Below the pieces are notes generated by a model. The model searched no databases, was not told the DNA's origin, and was given only the letters and a program-made list of their open reading frames with translations. Source: Lachnospiraceae bacterium UBA7196 (GTDB taxonomy: Bacteria; Bacillota; Clostridia; Lachnospirales; Lachnospiraceae). From it: DNA of 16,218 nucleotides. Made by a program: the position numbers and the translations under genes. The stretch lies in NCBI GenBank assembly GCA_002490835.1, contig DKUU01000031.1, positions 1-16,218 of the forward strand, read 5' to 3'. This document shows, piece after piece, positions 6,437-13,292 of the stretch (within the stretch, counting starts at the first letter, position 1; each line of letters starts with the position of its first letter).

Positions 6437-7391
6437 CACATCTGTCATATTGGAAGAGGATGCCCTTTCCCTGACGCTTTCCGAAAAGCCGGCGTTTCCG
6501 GACTACACCAATGTCACCGCAAGGCCGCAGATCGTCTACTACTACAAGGAAGAGGAGACGGTATGGGAGCGTTACTGCCTCTGCGTGCAGCGGCTTGGTG
6601 AATCCTGCCCGGATGACCCTTTTCTTGGTTGTTATGCCCTGCTGCTTCGGCAGCTTTATCCGCTGCTGCTCTCCAGCAGCCAGCCGAAAAACGTGATTGC
6701 CTACGGCATGCCTACAGACGGCGTCGCCCAGATCTATCAGGACTTGATGACCTTTTTACAAAAGGACAGCGCCCTGACCGTTCTCGGCCCAAGCCCTTTT
6801 GCCTTCACCGCGGCGGCGGAAGGTTCCTGTCATGCCCTTCTCTACTGTCTGGACGCTTCTCCGCTCCTGACGGCCGTCTGCGATGCGATTGAAAAGGTAC
6901 GTCCCGGCGGTATTTTCCTTCTCTATACCGCAAAAGGCACCTTGCCGGCGGCATTCTCCGCCCTCTGCGCACAGGCCGAAACAGACAACTTTTCCTCCTG
7001 CACAGTTTTCCGTTTCTCCGTAAACGACGCGCTCCTTACTTTTGCCGGTGAAAACGGCACGACTGCTTATGTATCCTCCTATGCGGAGAAGATTTTTGCA
7101 GCCCTTGACGATTTACGAAATCTGCTGCGGAAAATGACGGCCGATCCCTCTCTGGCAGCGGACGGTTTTACCTATGCCGCGCTGCTTTTACAGCAGACGG
7201 AGGAAAACCTGCTCGCCCTCTACGACTATCTGGAAAACGATGCGCTTCCGATCCTGACAAACCGCCTGAAAGAAGGCGTTTTGGATCTGGCCGCCGCGGC
7301 CGGCAACGGTTTTGACACAGCTGCGTACCGGGAAAAACTGACACAATCGTCAGAAGAATTTTTTACCGCTCTGGAAAAGGAGTTTCTCTGA
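6417..7391 (+). CDS. Unrecognised protein of the glycan operon, weakly methyltransferase-like
   Basis: I do not recognise this 324-residue protein. Residues 91-175 alternate strands and helices (NVIAYGMPTDGVAQIYQDL, ALTVLGPSP, ALLYCLDASPLL, VRPGGIFLLYTAKG). The last segment looks like the late strand of a Rossmann-type methyltransferase, where RPGG often precedes a strand, but no glycine-rich SAM motif is clear. The C-terminal 120 residues are helical and Leu-rich. There is no signal peptide or membrane segment. It begins inside the end of the GT4 gene (20-base overlap, GGAG seven bases before the ATG) and stops one base before the CgeB-like gene. Tight translational coupling therefore implies a joint task, perhaps sugar modification or scaffolding of the transferases. 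Confidence 0.8.
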   Translation: MKLSTTDTSVILEEDALSLTLSEKPAFPDYTNVTARPQIVYYYKEEETVWERYCLCVQRLGESCPDDPFLGCYALLLRQLYPLLLSSSQPKNVIAYGMPTDGVAQIYQDLMTFLQKDSALTVLGPSPFAFTAAAEGSCHALLYCLDASPLLTAVCDAIEKVRPGGIFLLYTAKGTLPAAFSALCAQAETDNFSSCTVFRFSVNDALLTFAGENGTTAYVSSYAEKIFAALDDLRNLLRKMTADPSLAADGFTYAALLLQQTEENLLALYDYLENDALPILTNRLKEGVLDLAAAAGNGFDTAAYREKLTQSSEEFFTALEKEFL

Positions 7392-7392
7392 T

Positions 7393-8577
7393 ATGGAAAT
7401 CTTATTCTACCGCTACAACAGCATATGCGAACCCGCCGTCATAAACGCTTTCCAAAGCTTCGGCATCACGGTGCACACGGAGGAGCGGGAGATGCGCGAC
7501 AAGCAGACCACACCGGGACAGTGCGTCGAGGCGGTGAGCGGCTGGATCGTAAAAAGACCGCTGGCCTTCGTATTCAGCATCAACTTTTTCCCCGCGATCT
7601 CCTATACCTGCGAGCGGCTGAAAGTCCCCTACGTCTGCTGGACCGTGGACAGCCCGGTGCCGGAGCTTTTTTCAAACGCCCTGCAAAACTCATTTAACCG
7701 TATTTTTCTGTTCGACAAGGCGCAGTACGATTACTTTTCCCCCGTCAATCCGGCCTGCATCCATTATCTGCCGCTGGCCGCCGACGTGAAGCGCTTTGAG
7801 GAAGCGGTGCTTTCCATGTCCGACGAGGATTACGCCGCCTACGGGGCCGAAGTTTCCTTTGTCGGCTCCCTCTACACGGAGAAATGCCGCTATGACGGAC
7901 TTACGCTCTCCGACCGCACCAGAGGCTATGTGGACGGCCTGATGGAAGCGCAGCTACGGGTGTACGGCTGCAACTTCATCGCGGAAAGTTTGACCGATTC
8001 GGTCATCCGCGAGATCGTGGACGCCGATCCCGATTTCTATCACGGCGAAGACCTACGGGACGGTGTGGAACGCTATCTTACCGCCCATCAGTACATCGGT
8101 ATGAAGCTGGCCGCACTGGAACGGGAGCGCACTCTGAGCCGTCTCTCCGGACAGTTCCCCGTCGTCCTCTACACCAGAAGCGATGCCTCCGCTCTCCCCC
8201 GCGTGGACTGCCGCGGCGGGGTAAGCACATTCTCCGGAATGCCAAAGGTCTTTCAGGCCAGCCGCATCAACCTGAATATGACCATGCGCCCCATCGAGAC
8301 CGGCCTTTCCCAGCGCGTGTGGGACATCTTAGCCTGCGGCGGCTTTCTTCTCACCAATTATCAGGCGGAGATTCCCGATTATTTTGAAATCGGAAAAGAT
8401 CTGGAAACCTATGAGTCGATGGAAGAATTAGAAGAAAAAGTCCGCTATTACCTCGCCCATGAGGATGAGCGGATGGAGATCGCGATCCGCGGATACGAGA
8501 AAGTCGCGGCGCATCATTCTTACGAAATCAGGCTCGCGCAGATGATACAAATCCTGACCAACACCATGCCAACATAA
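7393..8577 (+). CDS. CgeB/DUF3880-type glycosyltransferase
   Basis: A 394-residue GT-B-like protein of the group named after spore maturation protein CgeB. The N-terminal DUF3880-type half includes the family's VCWTVDSP (81-88). The C-terminal glycosyltransferase half holds RVWDILACGGFLLTNYQ (from residue 308) followed by EIPDYFEIGKDL, the typical late motif in which a subset of sugars is bound. These proteins recur in flagellar and surface-glycan loci of Clostridia. It is the last gene of the plus-strand operon, with AAGGAG 11 bases before the ATG and only one base after the previous stop. It ends convergently with csrA. The likely role is adding a further sugar to a glycan, perhaps on flagellin; the acceptor is inferred. 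Confidence 0.88.
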   Translation: MEILFYRYNSICEPAVINAFQSFGITVHTEEREMRDKQTTPGQCVEAVSGWIVKRPLAFVFSINFFPAISYTCERLKVPYVCWTVDSPVPELFSNALQNSFNRIFLFDKAQYDYFSPVNPACIHYLPLAADVKRFEEAVLSMSDEDYAAYGAEVSFVGSLYTEKCRYDGLTLSDRTRGYVDGLMEAQLRVYGCNFIAESLTDSVIREIVDADPDFYHGEDLRDGVERYLTAHQYIGMKLAALERERTLSRLSGQFPVVLYTRSDASALPRVDCRGGVSTFSGMPKVFQASRINLNMTMRPIETGLSQRVWDILACGGFLLTNYQAEIPDYFEIGKDLETYESMEELEEKVRYYLAHEDERMEIAIRGYEKVAAHHSYEIRLAQMIQILTNTMPT

Positions 8578-8592
8578 TTCTGCCGATACACA

Positions 8593-8657
8593 GCACAGAA
8601 CAAAATTTTATTTGTGGAGCGAGAGCGCGGCGACGGAGATAAAATTTTGCTCTGTGC
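8593..8657. repeat. Imperfect 19-bp inverted repeat with 27-base loop, convergent gap
   Basis: The arms 8593-8611 and 8639-8657 (core CAAAATTTTAT / ATAAAATTTTG) pair with one mismatch (8600/8650). The loop 8612-8638 is purine- and GC-rich. It lies in the 138-base gap between the convergent CgeB-like gene and csrA. No U-tract follows the stem on either strand. It could be a processing or termination element, or a dispersed palindromic repeat. Confidence 0.6.
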
Positions 8658-8662
8658 GTGGC

Positions 8663-8702
8663 AACGGGGCGTATATGACACTCGTGTCATATACGCCCCG
8701 TT
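8663..8702. terminator. 19-bp perfect palindrome, probable bidirectional terminator
   Basis: The arms 8663-8681 and 8684-8702 match perfectly around a two-base centre (in RNA a slightly larger loop would form). The stem base is GC-rich (AACGGGGCG / CGCCCCGTT). It is 14 bases after the csrA stop and between convergent genes, where a bidirectional terminator is expected. Only two Ts end the stem on each strand, so it is not a textbook intrinsic terminator. Confidence 0.6.
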
Positions 8703-8715
8703 CACCTCTTGAATA

Positions 8716-8934
8716 TCACTTCAGCAAATTCTTCAGCGCCTCCATACCGTCCACATCCCCGGCTTCCTTGTTCGCATTCTGAATCTGCACATAAACTTCC
8801 TTCCGATACACAGGCACTTCTCTGGGCGCGCTGATGCCGAGCTTTACCTGTTCGCCCTTAATCTCAAGAACCGTAACTTCCACGTTATTGTTAATGACAA
8901 GGGCTTCGTTCTTTTTTCTGGATAAAGCTAACAT
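8716..8934 (-). CDS. csrA: CsrA, translational regulator
   Basis: CsrA is a small dimeric RNA-binding protein that recognises GGA in hairpin loops and, in Bacillus, represses hag translation. At 72 residues it is a normal Gram-positive length. Seen motifs are MLALSRK at the start, VTVLEIKGEQVKLGISAP (20-37) and REVPVYRKEVY (38-48), with R44 at the position of the RNA-contacting arginine of E. coli CsrA. The ATG directly follows the fliW stop (TAAATG), so translation is probably coupled. It is the last gene of the flgM-csrA operon. In B. subtilis, FliW binds CsrA and frees hag mRNA. The likely targets here are the hag leader and possibly flaG. Confidence 0.97.
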   Translation of the reverse strand: MLALSRKKNEALVINNNVEVTVLEIKGEQVKLGISAPREVPVYRKEVYVQIQNANKEAGDVDGMEALKNLLK

Positions 8935-9396
8935 TTATTCACCCGCCCTTTCTTTGTTCTTGTTTAAGATATCATAGATTGGATATTTTACCAGATACTC
9001 ATCCCCCTCCACGATCACCTGTGTGCCAAGCCTCTGCGCCGCGTTGATCACGATCGGCCCCTTCAGATTTACGGACATCTTTGTCAGATCTTTCGGCACC
9101 GTCACCGTCACCATTACCAGCAGTTCCTCCGGCAAAAGCTCTCCGATATTCTTTAAGAGTTCGTCATCCACCTCCGGATTATAATCCGGCCGCACGATCA
9201 GCGGATCCATCACCGGCATCGCGAAAGCAGGCTCCTGAATGGACTGCAGCCAGTGTATCGTATCCGTGCCTTTCTCCTCGTCGTGGATCAACGCAAAATC
9301 CTGCAGATCCGGAAAGCCAATGATACCGCCCGGAAAATGAATGAGCTTCTCGTCGTCGATGGTGATCGCGCCAAACACTTTTGTTGTAATCTGCAT
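8935..9396 (-). CDS. fliW: FliW, flagellin and CsrA antagonist
   Basis: FliW is a small beta-rich cytoplasmic protein that binds either flagellin or CsrA; flagellin export frees it to sequester CsrA. The 153 residues show the family's HFPGGIIGFPDLQDFAL (20-36), the W49LQS region with the following PAFAMPVMDP (57-66), and NLKGPIVIN (110-118). I chose the ATG at 9394-9396 (MQITTKVFG), eight bases after AAAGGA. An in-frame GTG at 9417 would add MTERTTN, without a better ribosome binding site. It is immediately joined to csrA, with no spacer, and follows flgL after 186 bases that hold three hairpins. B. subtilis FliW is about 10 residues shorter. Confidence 0.96.
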   Translation of the reverse strand: MQITTKVFGAITIDDEKLIHFPGGIIGFPDLQDFALIHDEEKGTDTIHWLQSIQEPAFAMPVMDPLIVRPDYNPEVDDELLKNIGELLPEELLVMVTVTVPKDLTKMSVNLKGPIVINAAQRLGTQVIVEGDEYLVKYPIYDILNKNKERAGE

Positions 9397-9450
9397 ATTT
9401 GTTGTCCTTTCTGTCACAGATTTTCTCTTTCACTCTGCCGTGCTACATTC

Positions 9451-9555
9451 GCAAAACCGCTGCTTCGCAGCTTTCCTTTTGCTCATTATGTGGCATTCGC
9501 CACATAGATCCATTTCGAAACAGTCTGCTGAAAGCAAGCTTTCACAGCCTGTTTC
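9451..9555 (-). promoter_or_regulatory. Three tandem hairpins in the flgL-fliW gap
   Basis: Three stems follow one another in the 186-base gap. The first, 9517-9555, has a GAAACAG / CTGTTTC base and an inner GAAAGC / GCTTTC stem. The second, 9487-9506, is TATGTGGC / GCCACATA with a four-base loop (GAAT on the minus strand). The third, 9451-9482, has GCAAAA / TTTTGC outside and GCTGC-GAA-GCAGC inside on the minus strand. No U-tract follows any of them, so they look like mRNA processing, stability or read-through control elements rather than simple terminators. Confidence 0.6.
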
Positions 9556-9582
9556 TCATGTCTCTGCACGGCTCATTGCTTA

Positions 9583-11307
9583 TCAAATATAATTCATCAA
9601 GCTGGTCTGCATGATCTTACCGGTTGCCATCAGGGCCGCGTTGTAAGTCAGTTCGGAACTGGTCAGCTGCACCGCTACTTCGGTGATGTCGATGCCTTCA
9701 TTGTCCTGCTGCAGCTCCTTGAAAGTTGCCTGCTGGTTCGTCAATCTGCTCTTTACCAGATCCAAACGGCTTCCCCTTGTCGCATTGGCCGTCGTCGCCA
9801 CGCGGGCATCATCCATATATCTTTGATACTTTGTGATCTGGTTCTCAAACCTCGTGTGAATGTTATCGCGGATGTAGGTCGTCGCCTTCTCAACGCCCTC
9901 AAGCCGCTCCTTTAAATCCTTATATTCGTCGCTGTCTTCCGGCCAGTCTTTCAGCTTTTCCGTCAGATTTTTCTCCACCTTCTCGATGTCCTCATACTGT
10001 TTCAGAAGATGCTCAAAATCGTCGATATCCCGCTGCACATTATGGGTGAAAATTTCATCCGCACGCGTGTTGACCTGAATCTGCTGGTTATAGCCCACAT
10101 CATAATAGATATCCTGATCCCTGCCCTCATCGCGCTGGGTGTTATAGGCAGTTTTGCGCATTTCCACCGGTTCCTCGCCCGGCGCCGATGTCACCTTCGT
10201 CTCAATGCACTTAAAGTAATGCACCGGATTGATATCGCCGTCCTGCCAGGAAGATTTATTGTAATCTACATGGAAAGAATCCATTCCGTCAAAGGCCGAC
10301 TCACTGAAGTTTTTCTCATAAAAGTCCTTGGAAAATACCAGTTCGCCGCTGGTGGGGATGAACGCGATCCCGCTGAACCCTTCCGCTACCGCATGGTAAG
10401 CCTTCTCCTGATCTGCAAACTCCCTGATCTCAAAATCAGTAAACGCATTCCACTCCGGAGGATCAACCGTAGTATCGTATTTCTCAAACTCCAATACCGG
10501 ATTCCCGTCAGCATCCGTCTCAAACTGGTTGAACGCATCCTTTTTCGCCGTTGCCCGCAGCTTCGTGCCGTCCGGCATCGTAATATTCAATTCCTGTCCG
10601 TTTCCCTCCGCATCCATTGTTGCAAGGGAATCCAGTCCGTTGTAGGACATTCTGAAACGGTATAGCGTGTCATTGCTGACAGTCTGCTGATAAGATATCG
10701 TCTCATCCACTCCGTCGGGATAAGAAGGATTTCCTTCTCCCGTCAGATTTTCTCCCAGCTTATCATAATTTGTGTAACTGATCCTGCTGATGTCCTCAAA
10801 GCCAAAGTCCTCGTAAATATTGTAGGATAGCGGATGCTGTTTTAACTGCTTCTCATCCTCCTCGGTGAAGGTGACCGGCAGATCCGTCCGGTAACCGGAG
10901 AACACATAACGTCCCGCATAATCCACGTTTGCGCAGGAGTAAAACTCCTTCGTCTCCTCCTTCATCTGCTCCAGATGAATCCGCAGATCGTCAGCGGTCT
11001 TGAATTTATTCGCCGTACCGGTAGACTGTTCATAGAGACTGGTCAACACTTCATCCACCGTCTTCATCGCGTCCGCCGTCAGACTGAGCCACTGCCCCGC
11101 ATCCTTTGCGTTCTTTTCATTGTACTGGGTGACCGCAGTCACATTGCTGCGCAGGCGAAGCGCCCTGATCGCCACCACCGGATCATCGGAAGGACGCACA
11201 ATCTTACTCTGCGTAGTCATCTGATTCGTCAGCCGGTCCCGTAAGATTTTGTTCTGATTGATGTTGTACGCGGAATTATTCCGCATGATCTTATTGGTTA
11301 TTCTCAT
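9583..11307 (-). CDS. flgL: FlgL, hook-filament junction protein HAP3 (enlarged)
   Basis: FlgL forms the second junction layer on which the filament is built. The N-terminal helix reads MRITNKIMRNNSAYNIN and continues to about residue 135 with IVRPSDDPVVAIRALRLRSN (37-56). The C-terminal part (about 485-574: ARVATTANATRGSRLD, then ELTYNAALMATGKIM) has the flagellin-like D0/D1 arrangement. At 574 residues it is almost twice B. subtilis FlgL (about 300). The extra residues are mostly at about 140-420, rich in acidic and aromatic residues, and include a TDADGNPV turn (264-271). The start has AGAGGG eight bases before the ATG, and the gene lies 18 bases after flgK. It is expected to be carried by the FlgN chaperone. 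The large central domains probably project from the junction surface. Confidence 0.93.
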   Translation of the reverse strand: MRITNKIMRNNSAYNINQNKILRDRLTNQMTTQSKIVRPSDDPVVAIRALRLRSNVTAVTQYNEKNAKDAGQWLSLTADAMKTVDEVLTSLYEQSTGTANKFKTADDLRIHLEQMKEETKEFYSCANVDYAGRYVFSGYRTDLPVTFTEEDEKQLKQHPLSYNIYEDFGFEDISRISYTNYDKLGENLTGEGNPSYPDGVDETISYQQTVSNDTLYRFRMSYNGLDSLATMDAEGNGQELNITMPDGTKLRATAKKDAFNQFETDADGNPVLEFEKYDTTVDPPEWNAFTDFEIREFADQEKAYHAVAEGFSGIAFIPTSGELVFSKDFYEKNFSESAFDGMDSFHVDYNKSSWQDGDINPVHYFKCIETKVTSAPGEEPVEMRKTAYNTQRDEGRDQDIYYDVGYNQQIQVNTRADEIFTHNVQRDIDDFEHLLKQYEDIEKVEKNLTEKLKDWPEDSDEYKDLKERLEGVEKATTYIRDNIHTRFENQITKYQRYMDDARVATTANATRGSRLDLVKSRLTNQQATFKELQQDNEGIDITEVAVQLTSSELTYNAALMATGKIMQTSLMNYI

Positions 11308-11325
11308 GCCCTTTACCCTCTTTCT

Positions 11326-13218
11326 TTATACACCCGTCTGTAAAATCAATCTGTCATAGATTTCCGTCAATACGTTGATCATCTTGGATGCCAGCGTGTA
11401 GGAGTTTTCATACTTCACCAGATTCATCGCTTCCTCGTCCTCATCCACGCCGGAGATGGAGATTCTCTGGTTGTCGATGTTCGTCTCTAAGCTGTAATAG
11501 GTGTTATAGAGCGTTTCCGCATTGCTGGTATTTAAGGTAGCGTCAGAAAGCACGCACTCCAGAAAACCGCCCGCGCTCCTGCCGCGGAAACTGAACTGGT
11601 TCACATCACCGATCATGGAGATCACCTTCCATACCTGATCGCACTGTTCCTTGCCCTCGACCTCATCCACGCCGTCGCCCTCCGGCGGCTTCGTGCCGAC
11701 TCCGGCATTCTTGTCGATATCCCCTCTGGTACCCAGCAAATCGGGATTTTTCACCGTCTGCGCATGAAGCGTGATATTGCCGGCCGTCAGGTTATAGTAA
11801 CCCGTGTTTTCATTGGTTCCGGTCCCTTTATCCAGCTCGCTCTGCTTGTACTGCCCATCTTGCCGCACATAATCCGCGGTAAAAAGGATATCTGCCTTCT
11901 GCGGCGGATCCTCTGCCGTCAGGCCTTCTTTAAAGATATCGTTCACCTTCTTGGCAAACTCGCGCACCCACTCGTTCATCTGGCTCATATAGTAGGGAAC
12001 GCCCTGATATTTGATCTCACCGCCGGTTGAAGCCTCCTTCCAGACCTTATCGCCCATCAGCGGCTGATCGCTCTTCTTATTATCTATGGTAAAGGTATAC
12101 TGGCCATTGCCGTTATAGATCCAGTCCGTATAATAGAAAAGCTGATTTCCGACATTGATGACACCGCCGCTATCCGAGAGTGTACATTTGCTGATACTCT
12201 GCAGATAATCTTCCGAAGTCTGAATGGTCACCGTGGAAAATTTCTCATGGTAAGACACGCTGATGGCCTGCCCCTGAAAATGTTCGCCGTTGTTGCCGTC
12301 GCGCATCTCGATCAGGCCTCTCAATTCGCCGCCCATAGAAGCGTTGTAGAGCGAAAACTCCAGACCGTTGCTCCACATGAGATCGTAGAGTCCGTCCACG
12401 TCGGACTGGTTCACCTTCTCTTCCTTCGTGCGGGACACACAGATGAGCGTCTGGTAATCGTCCCCGTCCACCAACGTCTGTCCCCCGGCGATCTTTACCA
12501 TATAACGGTGCGCCGCCGTCGGGTTGCCCTGCTGATCGAGAATCGGATATTCAGCAGTCTGCACATCCACCACCGCGGAAAGCTCATCAAGCAGTTTGTC
12601 TCTCTTATCCCGCAGCTCGTTGGCACGCTTACCCGACAGCTCCACCACGTTGATCTGCTTATTCACCGTAGCCAGATCCTGCGCGATCGAGTTAATCTGA
12701 TCGGCCCTGACCTTAATCTCGTCATTCACATCCGATTGCAGATCCTGTAAGTCTCCGTACATATTATTGAAATAATCCGTCAGCGCTTTCACCGTGCCCA
12801 AAAACTGCGCTTTGACATCCGTGCTGCTGCCATACTTTGTGATCTCCTGCAGCGCCGCCTCCATATTACTAAAGAGCGTTCTAAAGCCGGTGACATTATC
12901 GTCCTTATAGTACTCCTGAATCATATTGCAGTAGTAGAGTTTCGCGTCATACTCGCCCAGCTTCGTCTCATTAGCCCAGTATTTGTTATCGTAGAACACG
13001 TCCCGCACGCGCTCGACCGACAGCGTCTCCACGCCAGCGCCCGCACAGCCGTAAGTAGCGAACACCCGCAGGGCGTTTGCCGCCTCGGTCTCCACCTTCT
13101 GTCTGCTGTACCCCTCGGTCTGCACGTTGCTGATGTTGTTGCCGGTAGTGTTCAAAGCCGCGTTCGCCGCCCGAAGCCCCGATGATGCGATTGTCAATCC
13201 AAAGAATGTTGATGCCAT
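11326..13218 (-). CDS. flgK: FlgK paralogue 2, hook-filament junction protein HAP1
   Basis: FlgK forms the first junction layer between the hook and FlgL. This copy begins MASTFFGLTIASSGLRAANA, close to the MxSTFxGL start of B. subtilis FlgK, and then TTGNNISNVQTEGYSRQKV (24-42) and GAGVETLSVERVRDVFYD. The C-terminal D0 helix (590-630) reads GVDEDEEAMNLVKYENSY. At 630 residues it is longer than usual (about 510-550). It is preceded by GGGAG seven bases before the ATG and follows the other flgK copy after 74 bases with two small hairpins. Having two FlgK proteins in tandem is unusual; they may form a mixed or double junction ring, or work under different conditions. Cysteines occur in the middle of the protein and near residue 58. 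Confidence 0.92.
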   Translation of the reverse strand: MASTFFGLTIASSGLRAANAALNTTGNNISNVQTEGYSRQKVETEAANALRVFATYGCAGAGVETLSVERVRDVFYDNKYWANETKLGEYDAKLYYCNMIQEYYKDDNVTGFRTLFSNMEAALQEITKYGSSTDVKAQFLGTVKALTDYFNNMYGDLQDLQSDVNDEIKVRADQINSIAQDLATVNKQINVVELSGKRANELRDKRDKLLDELSAVVDVQTAEYPILDQQGNPTAAHRYMVKIAGGQTLVDGDDYQTLICVSRTKEEKVNQSDVDGLYDLMWSNGLEFSLYNASMGGELRGLIEMRDGNNGEHFQGQAISVSYHEKFSTVTIQTSEDYLQSISKCTLSDSGGVINVGNQLFYYTDWIYNGNGQYTFTIDNKKSDQPLMGDKVWKEASTGGEIKYQGVPYYMSQMNEWVREFAKKVNDIFKEGLTAEDPPQKADILFTADYVRQDGQYKQSELDKGTGTNENTGYYNLTAGNITLHAQTVKNPDLLGTRGDIDKNAGVGTKPPEGDGVDEVEGKEQCDQVWKVISMIGDVNQFSFRGRSAGGFLECVLSDATLNTSNAETLYNTYYSLETNIDNQRISISGVDEDEEAMNLVKYENSYTLASKMINVLTEIYDRLILQTGV

Positions 13219-13246
13219 ACACAGTCTCCCTAACTTAATTGAATGC

Positions 13247-13287
13247 CGAGGATCGCAGATCCTCGTAAAGTTAATTTCGAAGAAATT
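13247..13287. repeat. Two small hairpins between the flgK copies
   Basis: The first stem is CGAGGATC-GCA-GATCCTCG (13247-13265, 8 bp). The second is AATTTC-GAA-GAAATT (13273-13287, 6 bp). Both lie in the 74-base gap between the flgK copies, a few bases after the stop of the first. They are not followed by a U-tract. They may set the ratio of the two proteins by mRNA processing or stability, but that is inference. Confidence 0.55.
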
Positions 13288-13292
13288 TACTT

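Noticed and set aside
8583..8589. CCGATAC on the plus strand as a sigma-28 -10 element
   Set aside because: No CTAAA lies 16 bases upstream, and no plus-strand gene follows.
8520..8705. 61-codon minus-strand frame in the convergent gap
   Set aside because: It runs through both palindromes and into the end of the CgeB-like gene; the translation has low plausibility and no ribosome binding site supports it.
9397..9417. GTG start seven codons upstream of the fliW ATG
   Set aside because: The AAAGGA ribosome binding site lies inside that extension, and the ATG at 9396 gives the usual FliW N-terminus.
10009..10665. 218-codon plus-strand open frame in flgL
   Set aside because: It is wholly antisense to flgL, which has normal FlgL ends and its own ribosome binding site.
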